DNA from: a virus
Strand: one strand, 5' to 3'
DNA: 30,762 nt
IMG/VR virus record: IMGVR_UViG_3300037189_004823
Location: 1-30,762 of that record
The position numbers and the translations under genes are program-made. Below, in pieces: positions 7,256 through 14,176 of this stretch. Under the pieces are notes generated by a model that did no database searches, was not told where the DNA came from, and saw only the letters and a list, made by a program, of their open reading frames with translations. Every line of letters starts with the position of its first letter. The stretch's first letter is position 1.

Positions 7256-7900
7256 TTATCCTGTGATGTTGACTGGCTTTAAAGCTCTAACTAATTCATT
7301 ATAAGCTTGGGGGTTGCTATTGCTCAAGTTATCGAGGTCAGATTTAAGCTCTTCCACGGATGCGAGTTCTTGTTGTTGAGCTTTTTTGAATTCCGGTGGG
7401 GCGCCCGCTGGCGTTCTTCCGACATTAACACTTATTAATGCTAGTCCAATTCTTGCTAAAGTCGTGAGATTTTCTTTTACGTTCCTGGGATATTCATCCT
7501 GTAATTTGTTGAGATTTTGTTGAACAACTGCTCTGCTCGATTCCCAATTTACCCCCTTCATATACAAAGTAAACCAATCCATCATAAAATCACTGATTGT
7601 TCTTAGCTTTGCTTGTTCGTTGATATTAATAATGCTTTCAAAGACATGATTCATCTTGTCATACCTCGATTCGGATGTAATTGGTGGATTACTAGTGGTA
7701 GTTGATTTTGCAGTTGGGTCAATCAACCCTCCCAAGATTCCATTGCTCAATGAAGTTGCTGCATCTCCTACAAAATCTTTGATGAAAATATCCTGAATCA
7801 TCTGAGACTTGATTGTGGTTCCAGGCTGACCTTTACTTCTAAATGCAGCAGCACCTACGTCTCCGATTATGTTGGGTAATCCTATTTCATTAATTTTCAT
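7256..7900 (-). CDS. Late protein of unknown function, operon with two nucleotidyltransferases
   Basis: 214 residues. It begins MKINEIGLPNIIG, similar to the MKIREI start of the 377-residue protein two genes downstream. The next hundred residues are Gly/Ser/Thr-rich and probably loosely structured. Residues about 85-205 are helical, with TISDFMMDWFTLYMKGVNW and SVEELKSDLDNLSNSNPQ. No catalytic or membrane motif is seen. Its start overlaps the 81-residue gene by 11 bases. The shared N-terminal pattern and late promoter suggest a virion-packaged or head-associated protein, but this is an inference. Confidence 0.6.
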   Translation of the reverse strand: MKINEIGLPNIIGDVGAAAFRSKGQPGTTIKSQMIQDIFIKDFVGDAATSLSNGILGGLIDPTAKSTTTSNPPITSESRYDKMNHVFESIININEQAKLRTISDFMMDWFTLYMKGVNWESSRAVVQQNLNKLQDEYPRNVKENLTTLARIGLALISVNVGRTPAGAPPEFKKAQQQELASVEELKSDLDNLSNSNPQAYNELVRALKPVNITG

Positions 7901-8135
7901 TTTTCTTCCTCAAGCTTTTGGAAAATCTTGCTTGATCTTTGCCTCGGATAGCACTAAGCAATTTCTTTTCGAGTAGTTCTGCTTTTTCAGGAGAATAATT
8001 ACGCTGCATTAGTTCTATCAAGTTGATAGCACTCGTGATAATATTAGATGCACGAGATTCGATCACGTGATTGATATCACGAGTCTCGCTATACGACTGC
8101 AACTCCTCGAGGAGGCTTTTTGTTTTTTTCTGCAT
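7890..8135 (-). CDS. Small helical protein, first gene of the late nucleotidyltransferase operon
   Basis: 81 residues, almost wholly helical and charged (KSLLEELQSYSETRDINHVIESRASNIITSAINLIELM, broken by polar turns). It ends in a basic tail, RFSKSLRKKNEN. The segment ERALLEKKLLSAIRG-like (AELLEKKLLSAIRGKDQ) recurs in small proteins of T4-like marine phages whose role is not known. It is the promoter-proximal gene of the late operon ending at 5253, with a late promoter 24 bases before the ATG and an AGGA site somewhat far upstream. The function is not recognisable. Confidence 0.6.
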   Translation of the reverse strand: MQKKTKSLLEELQSYSETRDINHVIESRASNIITSAINLIELMQRNYSPEKAELLEKKLLSAIRGKDQARFSKSLRKKNEN

Positions 8136-8158
8136 TGAGAGTAAAATCCTACTAACAG

Positions 8159-8166
8159 TATTTATT
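8159..8166 (-). promoter_or_regulatory. T4-type late promoter
   Basis: Minus strand AATAAATA followed by CTG, 23 bases before the ATG at 8135. It lies just after the helicase gene and gives the four-gene nucleotidyltransferase operon late timing. Confidence 0.6.
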
Positions 8167-8180
8167 CGAAAGAAACAAAA

Positions 8181-9581
8181 TCATTTCTTAAGGGAATTTA
8201 ATAGAGATTTTAATTTTGCGCTTTGAATGTCAGGAACTACTCGTTTTTCTTCAATGGATGGATGTGATATATCTATATTCGTCCCGACAGTGCTAGTATT
8301 CTTGATCTGACTCATGATCTGGCTTGCACTAGGCGGTGGCTTGCTATCACCTTCTGGGTCTTCATCAGTAATACGCATAGTCTCGATGTTATATTCTAAG
8401 TCAATCTTTTGACCTACGCCAGTCGAACTACGAGATTTCATACATTGGATCTGATATTTGCCGCGTTCGCGCATCGAACGAGAAGTAAAGATACCAAATA
8501 CATTGTCAGCAGTATTGATCTTTGAGATACCTCCTGCGATGTGACTGTGGTCGAACTCGATCTCTTCAACCGCTGAACGATTCAATTGCGACGCAGTTAC
8601 CATGAGAACGCCTAGTTCTTTCGCTAGGTTTCTAAGTTCTTCTGACACATACTTATCCTTGATAAACTGATCATTAGGATTGACTTTCACGCTGACCGGC
8701 ATGACAAGATCGAGGTAGTCGATCATCACGAAGTCTACCTTGATTCCGGTCTGAATCTGAACTTCTTTGAGATAGCTACGAATGTCGTTTACAGTGCTTT
8801 GCGCCGGCATACCCTTAACCCGATACTTACCGGACTTCTTGCCCATCATCACGACCTTCAAGCCAGTCGTTTCGATGTCCTTACGAATGTCTCTCGTACT
8901 CATGCTGGTCAACATCGCATCTGTGCGCAACGAAGTCAGTTCTTCTGATAGTTCGAGACTGACATACACGCCGCTGAGGCCTCTCTGTAGCCAGTTTAAC
9001 GCGATGTTCATCATGACAAGTGACTTACCAGAACCAGAACCACCTGCGAATATGTTTAACTCTCCGCGACTAAATCCACCATACAACAACCGATCCATCT
9101 GAGGCCAGCCAGTGCTGACTTGTCCGCCTGCGTTGAAATACTTATGGATGCGCTGTTTGGGATCAGCAAAGTAATCAGTGCCCATATCGCGTTGGAGGCT
9201 GATCTGAACTGCGTCTTTGATCAGTTTCTCGACTGGATCGAATTCTCCCTTCTCAAGCATGTCGGCTGCTTTGAGGATAGCTCGTTCAAGCTCCTGACGT
9301 TTTGTGAATGATTCAAATTCTTCCAAGAACCAATCGTAGTGCCCCTCATCTAGTTCAGGGATAGTATCGATAGTTGTTCCGGTCGTTGCTTTGATCTGCA
9401 AAGGATCAGGCATCACGCTATACTTTGTAGAATGTTCTACTATGAATTCTGCAACGGGTCGAAGAGTACGATCAAAATTTGCTGGATTCATGATATTCAT
9501 AACACGAGTATAAAGTTCCGCATTCGTAACCATCATTCTCAAGAATAGTTCTTGCACATCTGCGTTAAAGTTTTTTATCAT
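8181..9581 (-). CDS. 41: Replicative DNA helicase, DnaB/gp41-like
   Basis: 466 residues, close to T4 gp41 (475). The N-terminal helical domain (about 1-125) is followed by a RecA-type motor: Walker A GGSGSGKS (180-187), SLELS (208-212), Walker B FVMIDYLD (284-291) and a C-terminal HIAGGISKINTADNVFGIF with the conserved pattern of DnaB-family motif 4. Hexamers of this family unwind the fork 5'-3' on the lagging strand and carry the primase. The start overlaps the primase gene by 17 bases, so helicase and primase are made together, as their joint function requires. The C-terminus (about 410-466) is a polar tail rich in Ser and Pro. Confidence 0.95.
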   Translation of the reverse strand: MIKNFNADVQELFLRMMVTNAELYTRVMNIMNPANFDRTLRPVAEFIVEHSTKYSVMPDPLQIKATTGTTIDTIPELDEGHYDWFLEEFESFTKRQELERAILKAADMLEKGEFDPVEKLIKDAVQISLQRDMGTDYFADPKQRIHKYFNAGGQVSTGWPQMDRLLYGGFSRGELNIFAGGSGSGKSLVMMNIALNWLQRGLSGVYVSLELSEELTSLRTDAMLTSMSTRDIRKDIETTGLKVVMMGKKSGKYRVKGMPAQSTVNDIRSYLKEVQIQTGIKVDFVMIDYLDLVMPVSVKVNPNDQFIKDKYVSEELRNLAKELGVLMVTASQLNRSAVEEIEFDHSHIAGGISKINTADNVFGIFTSRSMRERGKYQIQCMKSRSSTGVGQKIDLEYNIETMRITDEDPEGDSKPPPSASQIMSQIKNTSTVGTNIDISHPSIEEKRVVPDIQSAKLKSLLNSLKK

Positions 9582-10536
9582 GTTTTCTTTTCGCCATTTC
9601 TACTTTGATTTTACTGGTTGTCGCATTTTGTAAGATAGATAAAAGTGTCGGTAGTTTACCATATTTTAGTACGGCATCATTCACATCTTTTACTTCTGAA
9701 CCCCAGGCTGGAATAGATACTTGAAACCCGAACTCTAATGCTTGCTCGCATATCAGTAATCCTGTTTTATCCTGATCAGGGACGACAATGACTCGTCTAT
9801 TAAGTTTACGTATAAGTCCTGCTTGTTCTTCACTAATTGTGTTGTGTGTAAGTGCTAATGCGTTAAGAGACAGTGCATCGAATATGCCTTCAACTACAAT
9901 ACATACTTCCCAGTTTGGTTTCTGTAAATCATATCCAAATACAAAACCAGATTGTTGATCTTTAATAAATTTGGGTGCGCGGTTATCAAGATAACGACTA
10001 GTGTGTCCCACTATCTTATTCTTGTATGTATAGGGAATGATGATTCTATTATTATTTCTTCCATGGTCATCTGGAGTAACCATGAACGGATAATCCGTAG
10101 CTTTCAGTCCCCTACTGTTGACATAATCTACGAATCGTTTATGCTTTGGATTATTCTCGTCTAATAGTTCAGCTACAGGAAGCTGAACTTCATCGAATTT
10201 GAGATTAAATTTTTGTTTGGTCTCGGTAACGTATTCGATCAAGTCCTTATGTCGTAGATTTTCTAGATTCCATCTGGTAATCTGACTCTCGTCGACACCC
10301 AACCAACCAAGAAACTGTTTGGTTGGAAACGAAAATTGTCTACCTAATATAAAGCTACACTTAAAATCACAGTTGAAACAATGAAAAGACCAGTTGTCAC
10401 CGTTTTGTTTGATGCCACCTCGCATTCTTTTGTCAACATTATGTCCGCGATGATGACAGCAGGGAGCGTTGAAGCTATACCAGCCATCTTGTGTACGCTT
10501 TTTCTTGCCTTGAATAAGGGTTAGGACATCAAACAT
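9565..10536 (-). CDS. 61: DNA primase, gp61/DnaG-like
   Basis: 323 residues, similar in size to T4 gp61 (342). The N-terminal zinc site is CCHH (26-29) with Cys53 and Cys56 in HCFNCDF. The TOPRIM core contains EGIFDAL (216-222) and PDQDKTG (253-259). It makes RNA primers for lagging-strand synthesis with the helicase encoded next. No other in-frame ATG lies near the start. The -10 element TACGAT ends five bases before the ATG, so the message would be leaderless or nearly so, and no Shine-Dalgarno sequence is visible. Confidence 0.95.
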   Translation of the reverse strand: MFDVLTLIQGKKKRTQDGWYSFNAPCCHHRGHNVDKRMRGGIKQNGDNWSFHCFNCDFKCSFILGRQFSFPTKQFLGWLGVDESQITRWNLENLRHKDLIEYVTETKQKFNLKFDEVQLPVAELLDENNPKHKRFVDYVNSRGLKATDYPFMVTPDDHGRNNNRIIIPYTYKNKIVGHTSRYLDNRAPKFIKDQQSGFVFGYDLQKPNWEVCIVVEGIFDALSLNALALTHNTISEEQAGLIRKLNRRVIVVPDQDKTGLLICEQALEFGFQVSIPAWGSEVKDVNDAVLKYGKLPTLLSILQNATTSKIKVEMAKRKHDKKL

Positions 10537-10541
10537 AATCT

Positions 10542-10569
10542 ATCGTAGCATATTTGATATAAAAATCAA
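10542..10569 (-). promoter_or_regulatory. Sigma70-type promoter of primase-helicase
   Basis: Minus strand TTGATT (10569-10564), 16-base spacer ending in TGC (extended -10), TACGAT (10547-10542). The ATG of primase is only five bases further, so transcription should begin at or next to the start codon. Confidence 0.6.
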
Positions 10570-10583
10570 GTATTACGGTTATG

Positions 10584-11360
10584 TTATCTAGCCAAAATCT
10601 TTGTAACTTCACCTGAGTCAGATTCGAATACCATTCTCACGAATGGATGATAGCCCCTGATAGTATATCCAACCGTGTCACTCGTATTGGCGTAGTAATC
10701 ATCAGTTATCGGGTACCACTCAGAGTCTGGCTGACAGGATCCTTCAATGAGAACATTGCCGTTGTATTCGTTGAATGTGGTTTGGATCGTGAGTATTGGA
10801 TTATCCTGAGTATTGATCACGCTGCTATAGTATGCGCGGGCATTGGCTGGCAATGTCCACTCGGTTTGATTATTGAGATTAGGGAAAGGTTGACCAGTTG
10901 GAATGGTAATGTTGGATGACGGCACGAACGACGGGAGCACCGAGTCAACTACATTCAACACCCCGCGAGCTCCTGCATTCTGATCTACGAATACCGGATA
11001 GTTAAATGCGCCAACGGGAATCTCCAATGAATAATAACATTTCTGTGCAGGAATGTCCTCGACTTCTGCGGCATTAAGTTCAAGTGCTGCGATTCCAGTC
11101 AATGCTAATTGTAAACTAAGAGCTTTCTGGATAAGAACTTCAGTGCCATCATAGTTGATAACCCTACAGATGATCTCTTTACCAGTAATGTCAATTGGTT
11201 TTTGCTGCTGATCCAAAAACTGGAATTGTATCTGATTATCCACCCCTCTGTTTAGTACGAGGGGCTTGCTATACTGCGGCATGTATTTCCTCACTGAGTT
11301 TCCTAATAGGAGTACCACGATCTGTCTTTGAAAATAATAGAATACTGACGTTGCGTACAC
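10584..11360 (-). CDS. Late virion protein, BppU-like N-terminal domain (putative baseplate/neck)
   Basis: 258 residues from a GTG start with AAGGAG six bases upstream and a late promoter 20 bases before that. After the first 26 residues comes VLNRGVDNQIQFQFLDQQQKPIDITGKEI in two parts, the pattern of BppU-like N-terminal domains found in phage baseplate and tail proteins. The rest is beta-rich with aromatic segments (SEWYPITDDYYAN, YHPFVRMVFESDSG). A second start, ATG 11282 with its own GAGGAA site, would remove the hydrophobic first 26 residues. I prefer the GTG because the late promoter and the best ribosome site belong to it. A structural role is well supported; the exact location in the virion is not. 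Confidence 0.7.
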   Translation of the reverse strand: MYATSVFYYFQRQIVVLLLGNSVRKYMPQYSKPLVLNRGVDNQIQFQFLDQQQKPIDITGKEIICRVINYDGTEVLIQKALSLQLALTGIAALELNAAEVEDIPAQKCYYSLEIPVGAFNYPVFVDQNAGARGVLNVVDSVLPSFVPSSNITIPTGQPFPNLNNQTEWTLPANARAYYSSVINTQDNPILTIQTTFNEYNGNVLIEGSCQPDSEWYPITDDYYANTSDTVGYTIRGYHPFVRMVFESDSGEVTKILAR

Positions 11361-11380
11361 GAGATGCTCCTTAGTATCTA

Positions 11381-11388
11381 TATTTATG
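11381..11388 (-). promoter_or_regulatory. T4-type late promoter
   Basis: Minus strand CATAAATA followed by TAG, 20 bases before the GTG start at 11360, with AAGGAG between. The core is identical to the late promoter at 5212-5219. Confidence 0.7.
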
Positions 11389-11442
11389 CCCTATAATATG
11401 AAAATATTAACTTTGGAAATTTTGGTGTAAATATACTTTAGC

Positions 11443-11823
11443 ATGAATACACCCGATTTTTTTAAGAAACTAAACGAAAATTACCCGTTTATAACGGTCT
11501 GTTCCTATGCCCAGCAAGACTATGTTGGTATTATTCAGAATCGAGATTACATGGTCACTACAATGTATGACTATGGTTCATTGGTTCTCCCTGAACTAAG
11601 AACAAAATTCTTAGAATTAGGTGAAGTCTGGTGGTGGGAATCAAATAGAACGATTCCCATTAACATGTTCTTAAAAGAAGAATGGGGTATCTTTAAACCT
11701 TATATTCGTACTTTTAATAATAAGAGCTTAGATATCGTCTATGGCCCGGTCGTTAGCATGACCGATTTCATGAAAAAGCGAGCAAAGCGCAAAAGCGTCA
11801 TGTTCATTAAACGGATGCCTTGA
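11443..11823 (+). CDS. Conserved phage protein of unknown function, the only plus-strand gene
   Basis: 126 residues. FFKKLNENYPFITVCSYAQQDYVGIIQNRD and GEVWWWESNRTIPINMFLKEEWGIFKPYIRTF give a Trp/Tyr/Phe-rich globular core, and the tail is basic (KKRAKRKSVMFIKRMP). The composition and lack of a coherent reading frame opposite argue that it is real, and similar proteins occur in other aquatic T4-like phages. A -10-like TATACT ends five bases before the ATG and TGTAAATA, a late-like element, overlaps it; there is no Shine-Dalgarno sequence. It converges on the peptide-deformylase remnant, whose reading frame overlaps its 3' end. Function unknown. Confidence 0.7.
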   Translation: MNTPDFFKKLNENYPFITVCSYAQQDYVGIIQNRDYMVTTMYDYGSLVLPELRTKFLELGEVWWWESNRTIPINMFLKEEWGIFKPYIRTFNNKSLDIVYGPVVSMTDFMKKRAKRKSVMFIKRMP

Positions 11824-11933
11824 TTACTTTTGCTAAGTTTTTCTTGCGTTTCTCTTTGGCTATCTTGATACAAGTTCCCGGCCCTTTGATCGAACGTGAT
11901 TCCTAGCAGGTGATCAAACTCGTGCAGCTTCTG
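11807..11933 (-). pseudogene. Peptide deformylase, C-terminal remnant with one frameshift
   Basis: After a TGA at 11936-11934 the minus strand reads QKLHEFDHLLGITFDQRAG. HEFDHLLG is the HExDH zinc/catalytic motif of peptide deformylases followed by the usual GITF strand. One base too many in the GGG near 11885 shifts the frame; the next frame continues IKIAKEKRKKNLAKVIKASV and a stop, which is a normal basic deformylase tail. The N-terminal two thirds are missing: upstream DNA belongs to the mini-DnaE gene, whose stop codon lies inside the HEFDH codons. Deformylases remove formyl groups from nascent proteins and are common in aquatic T4-like phages. Confidence 0.75.
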
Positions 11934-12492
11934 TCAAAAGATTAAGATGAACCACAACCAGCATTGCGTAGGCAAGGCTATGCGAACGCTTAAAATGGTA
12001 GCCAGTATCATCTTTATCCCAGACTGTTTCGTTGATCTCTTTCCAAGACTTGTTTAATAGATGTCGTTTTGCAGGTCTGATTACTGCTAGAAACATCGCT
12101 AGTCTAGGAATAGAATCTATGGGTTCCGGCATTCGTCTGATTGTATTATATTGATTACCTAGGTGTATCAGTTGCTCGACAACTTTCCTATTTTTCAACA
12201 TTGACCAATCTGGTTCTTGCATCAAGCTAATCAGATGTTCTTCATCACGAACTAGATTGTAGACGTGAACATTTAGTAAATCTAGTTTAAAATATCCGCG
12301 ATCTTCAGCTTCCTTGTAGTCGATAGACGCCATGTCATAAATAGGATCATACGGTATACTAGTGAGGTATACCCCAGATGCATGTTTCCTGATAGGATTT
12401 ACGTTTCTCATCGACGCAGGAATATATTTGATCAAGCTAAGTATCTTGTCACGGTCGCCTGTGTCAATATCAACGTCTGAATCAATTCTCAT
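11914..12492 (-). CDS. Miniature DnaE-like (family C) DNA polymerase protein
   Basis: 192 residues against about 1160 in bacterial DnaE. The order of DnaE landmarks is kept: SDVDID (5-10), matching the metal-binding PDFDVDF, with Asp8 and Asp10; RKHASGVYLTS (35-45), like the HAGGVVI strand; EAEDRGYFKLDLLNV (61-74), like the vEyaGLvKfDfLGL segment, with the third Asp71; LAMFLAVIRPAKRH (131-144), like ALVALFRPGP; and GYHFKRSHSLAYAM (164-177), like GYGFNKSHSAAYAL. PHP, tau-binding and OB regions are absent. Whether it polymerises is unknown. It follows the 92-residue gene with no gap, in the unit headed by a DnaQ-type exonuclease. Its last residues, TEAARV, are encoded by deformylase-remnant DNA, so the original C-terminus has changed. 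Confidence 0.7.
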   Translation of the reverse strand: MRIDSDVDIDTGDRDKILSLIKYIPASMRNVNPIRKHASGVYLTSIPYDPIYDMASIDYKEAEDRGYFKLDLLNVHVYNLVRDEEHLISLMQEPDWSMLKNRKVVEQLIHLGNQYNTIRRMPEPIDSIPRLAMFLAVIRPAKRHLLNKSWKEINETVWDKDDTGYHFKRSHSLAYAMLVVVHLNLLTEAARV

Positions 12493-12771
12493 CTATTTCC
12501 ATTTCAATAGAAACAAAACATATAACTTTTCATCAACAATGTCAAACTTATCGGTAATCATACCGTCAACGATATGTATCCTAAGACCATAGTTTCGTTC
12601 TAAGTGAGTGCTGAAGTTGGCAAGATCGAAATTTTCGAGTAAGTCTTCGTCGATAGCCTTGACAAGGACTTTCCTGATCATGTTCCAATAGTCCTGTCGT
12701 TTCTTGCGAAACTCGATATCAGGATCATCTGAGTCAAAGTCTTCGATGTTATTAGGAACATTCATTCTCAT
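12493..12771 (-). CDS. Small acidic protein between exonuclease and mini-DnaE
   Basis: 92 residues from ATG 12771, which shares its A with the exonuclease stop (TGATG); a GTG three bases earlier is the less likely start. The N-terminus is acidic (NNIEDFDSDDPDIEF), then helical (YWNMIRKVLVKAIDEDLLENF). The C-terminus FDIVDEKLYVLFLLKWK closely resembles the end of the 73-residue protein at 14176 (FEIVDESKYIIFLLMK), so it belongs to the family of small proteins described there. Its place between an exonuclease and a polymerase-like protein suggests an accessory role, but no motif shows it. Confidence 0.65.
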   Translation of the reverse strand: MRMNVPNNIEDFDSDDPDIEFRKKRQDYWNMIRKVLVKAIDEDLLENFDLANFSTHLERNYGLRIHIVDGMITDKFDIVDEKLYVLFLLKWK

Positions 12772-13322
12772 CACTTGAGGTGAATAAAACCTGCATTATA
12801 GAGTTTTTGATATGCACGCTGAACTACAATCGCTTGATGTTCCGCATCTTCTACTGCTTTGTGCGAGGTAACATGCCCGCCGTCCTTGAGACTGACACCT
12901 GCAATATCATATATCGTGCGACAATCTCGAATGGCCCAAAACTGCCAGGGTACACGCATCTCTAGGTCTTTGAAGGCCGACTCTGCGATCATGATGTCAA
13001 ATACAGAACCATTGGACCAGATATTCTTTTTGTTCCAACAGAACTTGTAAAGTTGTTCCATACATTCACGATAGCTAATACGATCACGGTCGCCCATCGC
13101 TTCATTGATGGCTTCGGAACTCTGTTCACTCCACCAACGCAGGGTATCATCACTTATAGTGCGATTATATACATCGGTCTGCTCATCTATCGTAGGACGA
13201 AGTTCTAGGCGCTCAATAACACCAGAACCCATTGGGTCAAACAGTACCGCACCGATAGTGAGAATAACAGTTGACGTAGCTGTGTCAAGCGTTTCCATGT
13301 CTAGCATGATGGCAGTAGCCAT
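12771..13322 (-). CDS. DnaQ-like 3'-5' exonuclease (DEDDh type)
   Basis: 183 residues. The exonuclease motifs are Exo I LDMETLD (7-13) with Asp8 and Glu10, Exo II SNGSVFDIMI with Asp109, and Exo III SHKAVEDAEHQA with His154 and Asp159. The spacing and SNGxxFD motif fit the T4 DexA / exodeoxyribonuclease VIII branch rather than bacterial DnaQ itself. It degrades DNA from 3' ends; in phages this can serve host DNA breakdown, repair or proofreading. It is the first gene after a sigma70-type promoter, with AAAGG eight bases before the ATG. The mini-DnaE follows in the same unit, so an exonuclease-polymerase pairing is possible. Confidence 0.9.
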   Translation of the reverse strand: MATAIMLDMETLDTATSTVILTIGAVLFDPMGSGVIERLELRPTIDEQTDVYNRTISDDTLRWWSEQSSEAINEAMGDRDRISYRECMEQLYKFCWNKKNIWSNGSVFDIMIAESAFKDLEMRVPWQFWAIRDCRTIYDIAGVSLKDGGHVTSHKAVEDAEHQAIVVQRAYQKLYNAGFIHLK

Positions 13323-13354
13323 ATAAAATTCACCTTTCTTTTTAGTATATCATC

Positions 13355-13383
13355 ATAATACACGATGATTTAGTGGATGTCAA
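13355..13383 (-). promoter_or_regulatory. Sigma70-type promoter of the exonuclease / mini-DnaE unit
   Basis: Minus strand TTGACA (13383-13378), 17-base spacer, TATTAT (13360-13355). The leader contains AAAGG before ATG 13322, so this promoter has an ordinary leader. Confidence 0.85.
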
Positions 13384-13395
13384 GTACAAATAAAT

Positions 13396-13683
13396 CTATT
13401 CGCACAATTTATAGTGGGTATATGTCTTTTCATCTAATATGATGTAGCCAGGTACTTTGAACCAATTGCCAAGATATCTCGGTTCCTTGTAATGGTCACG
13501 ACACCAATGCTCTAGCTTTCCGGCGGTTCTAGATATACGTTCCGATCCGATCGGAATGCGAATGAACAGTCTGTCTTCCCAGACACCATCTACATCAATC
13601 TTCTTCTTGATCTTCTGCGTCTGGGGCACTGCATCAATTATTTCATCTTGATAAGAAGTTAACCCCATACTAGTCTGAACCAT
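13396..13683 (-). CDS. Small phage protein of unknown function
   Basis: 95 residues, basic, from ATG 13683 (a second ATG, 13668, is possible). It contains KIKKKIDVDGVWEDRLFIRIP and LEHWCRDHYKEPRYLGNWF. The end, GYIILDEKTYTHYKLCE, fits the same pattern as its neighbours: a beta strand, an acidic turn, an aromatic, then x-[FY]-x-L. It overlaps the gene upstream by 25 bases. It is the last gene before the promoter at 13355 and probably the end of the early unit begun near 17565. Confidence 0.6.
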   Translation of the reverse strand: MVQTSMGLTSYQDEIIDAVPQTQKIKKKIDVDGVWEDRLFIRIPIGSERISRTAGKLEHWCRDHYKEPRYLGNWFKVPGYIILDEKTYTHYKLCE

Positions 13684-13907
13684 ATAAAATCTCTCTCATA
13701 TCTAAACTTAACTTTCCATATTCCGTCAACAAATCCCCACCTACTGTGTTTCTCGCAACTGTCGATTTGGTTATATAACCAGTCGAGCATATCAGTATAG
13801 TAAACATGACCGTTTGGATCAAATATCACGGCTGTTTCGTACCAGCCCGGATTAGTATTTTCCCAACCTTTACTGCTGTCGTAGTTTGCCAGCTGCTGAT
13901 CTTGCAT
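13659..13907 (-). CDS. Small phage protein of unknown function, F-x-L-x-W family
   Basis: 82 residues from ATG 13907, which shares its A with the previous stop (TGATG), preceded by GAGGTGG. It is rich in Trp and Tyr (GWENTNPGWYETAVIF, YTDMLDWLYNQID, SRWGFVDGIWKVKF). It ends ERDFIWFRLVWG, matching the KKHAMLFKLRWA end of the gene before it. The shared end and tandem position point to duplication. No function can be assigned. Confidence 0.65.
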   Translation of the reverse strand: MQDQQLANYDSSKGWENTNPGWYETAVIFDPNGHVYYTDMLDWLYNQIDSCEKHSRWGFVDGIWKVKFRYERDFIWFRLVWG

Positions 13908-14176
13908 CAAGCCCACCTCAATTTAAAAAGCATGGCATGTTTTTTTTCTTTAAACCAAAAACTAATGTCAGATTCATGATGGCACTCCCAAACAATACGT
14001 TTAGTAGTATGGTTGTATCCGGAGTTCCCGAATGTCATATGGCACCAAGTGACCATCTTGAGTAGTTCAGAGAAAGAATACATGATTGGATTGGCACAAT
14101 AGCTGGGATAGTCGGGCATCTTACGCTGCACCGATATAATTTGTATCGTTCGAGCTACAGGTTCAACCTTGTCCAT
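13907..14176 (-). CDS. Small phage protein of unknown function, F-x-L-x-W family
   Basis: 89 residues. The N-terminal half (VEPVARTIQIISVQRK) is followed by YCANPIMYSFSELLKMVTWCHMTFGNSGYNHTTKRIVWECHHES in several short segments. The end, DISFWFKEKKHAMLFKLRWA, has the form seen repeatedly in small proteins of aquatic T4-like phages. The ATG overlaps the previous stop (TAATG). Function unknown. Confidence 0.65.
   Translation of the reverse strand: MDKVEPVARTIQIISVQRKMPDYPSYCANPIMYSFSELLKMVTWCHMTFGNSGYNHTTKRIVWECHHESDISFWFKEKKHAMLFKLRWA

Noticed and set aside
8103-8127. Palindrome CTCCTCGAGGAG followed by a T-rich run, looking like a plus-strand terminator
   Set aside because: It lies within the codons of the 81-residue minus-strand protein, leaves no room for a proper loop, and no plus-strand gene ends there.
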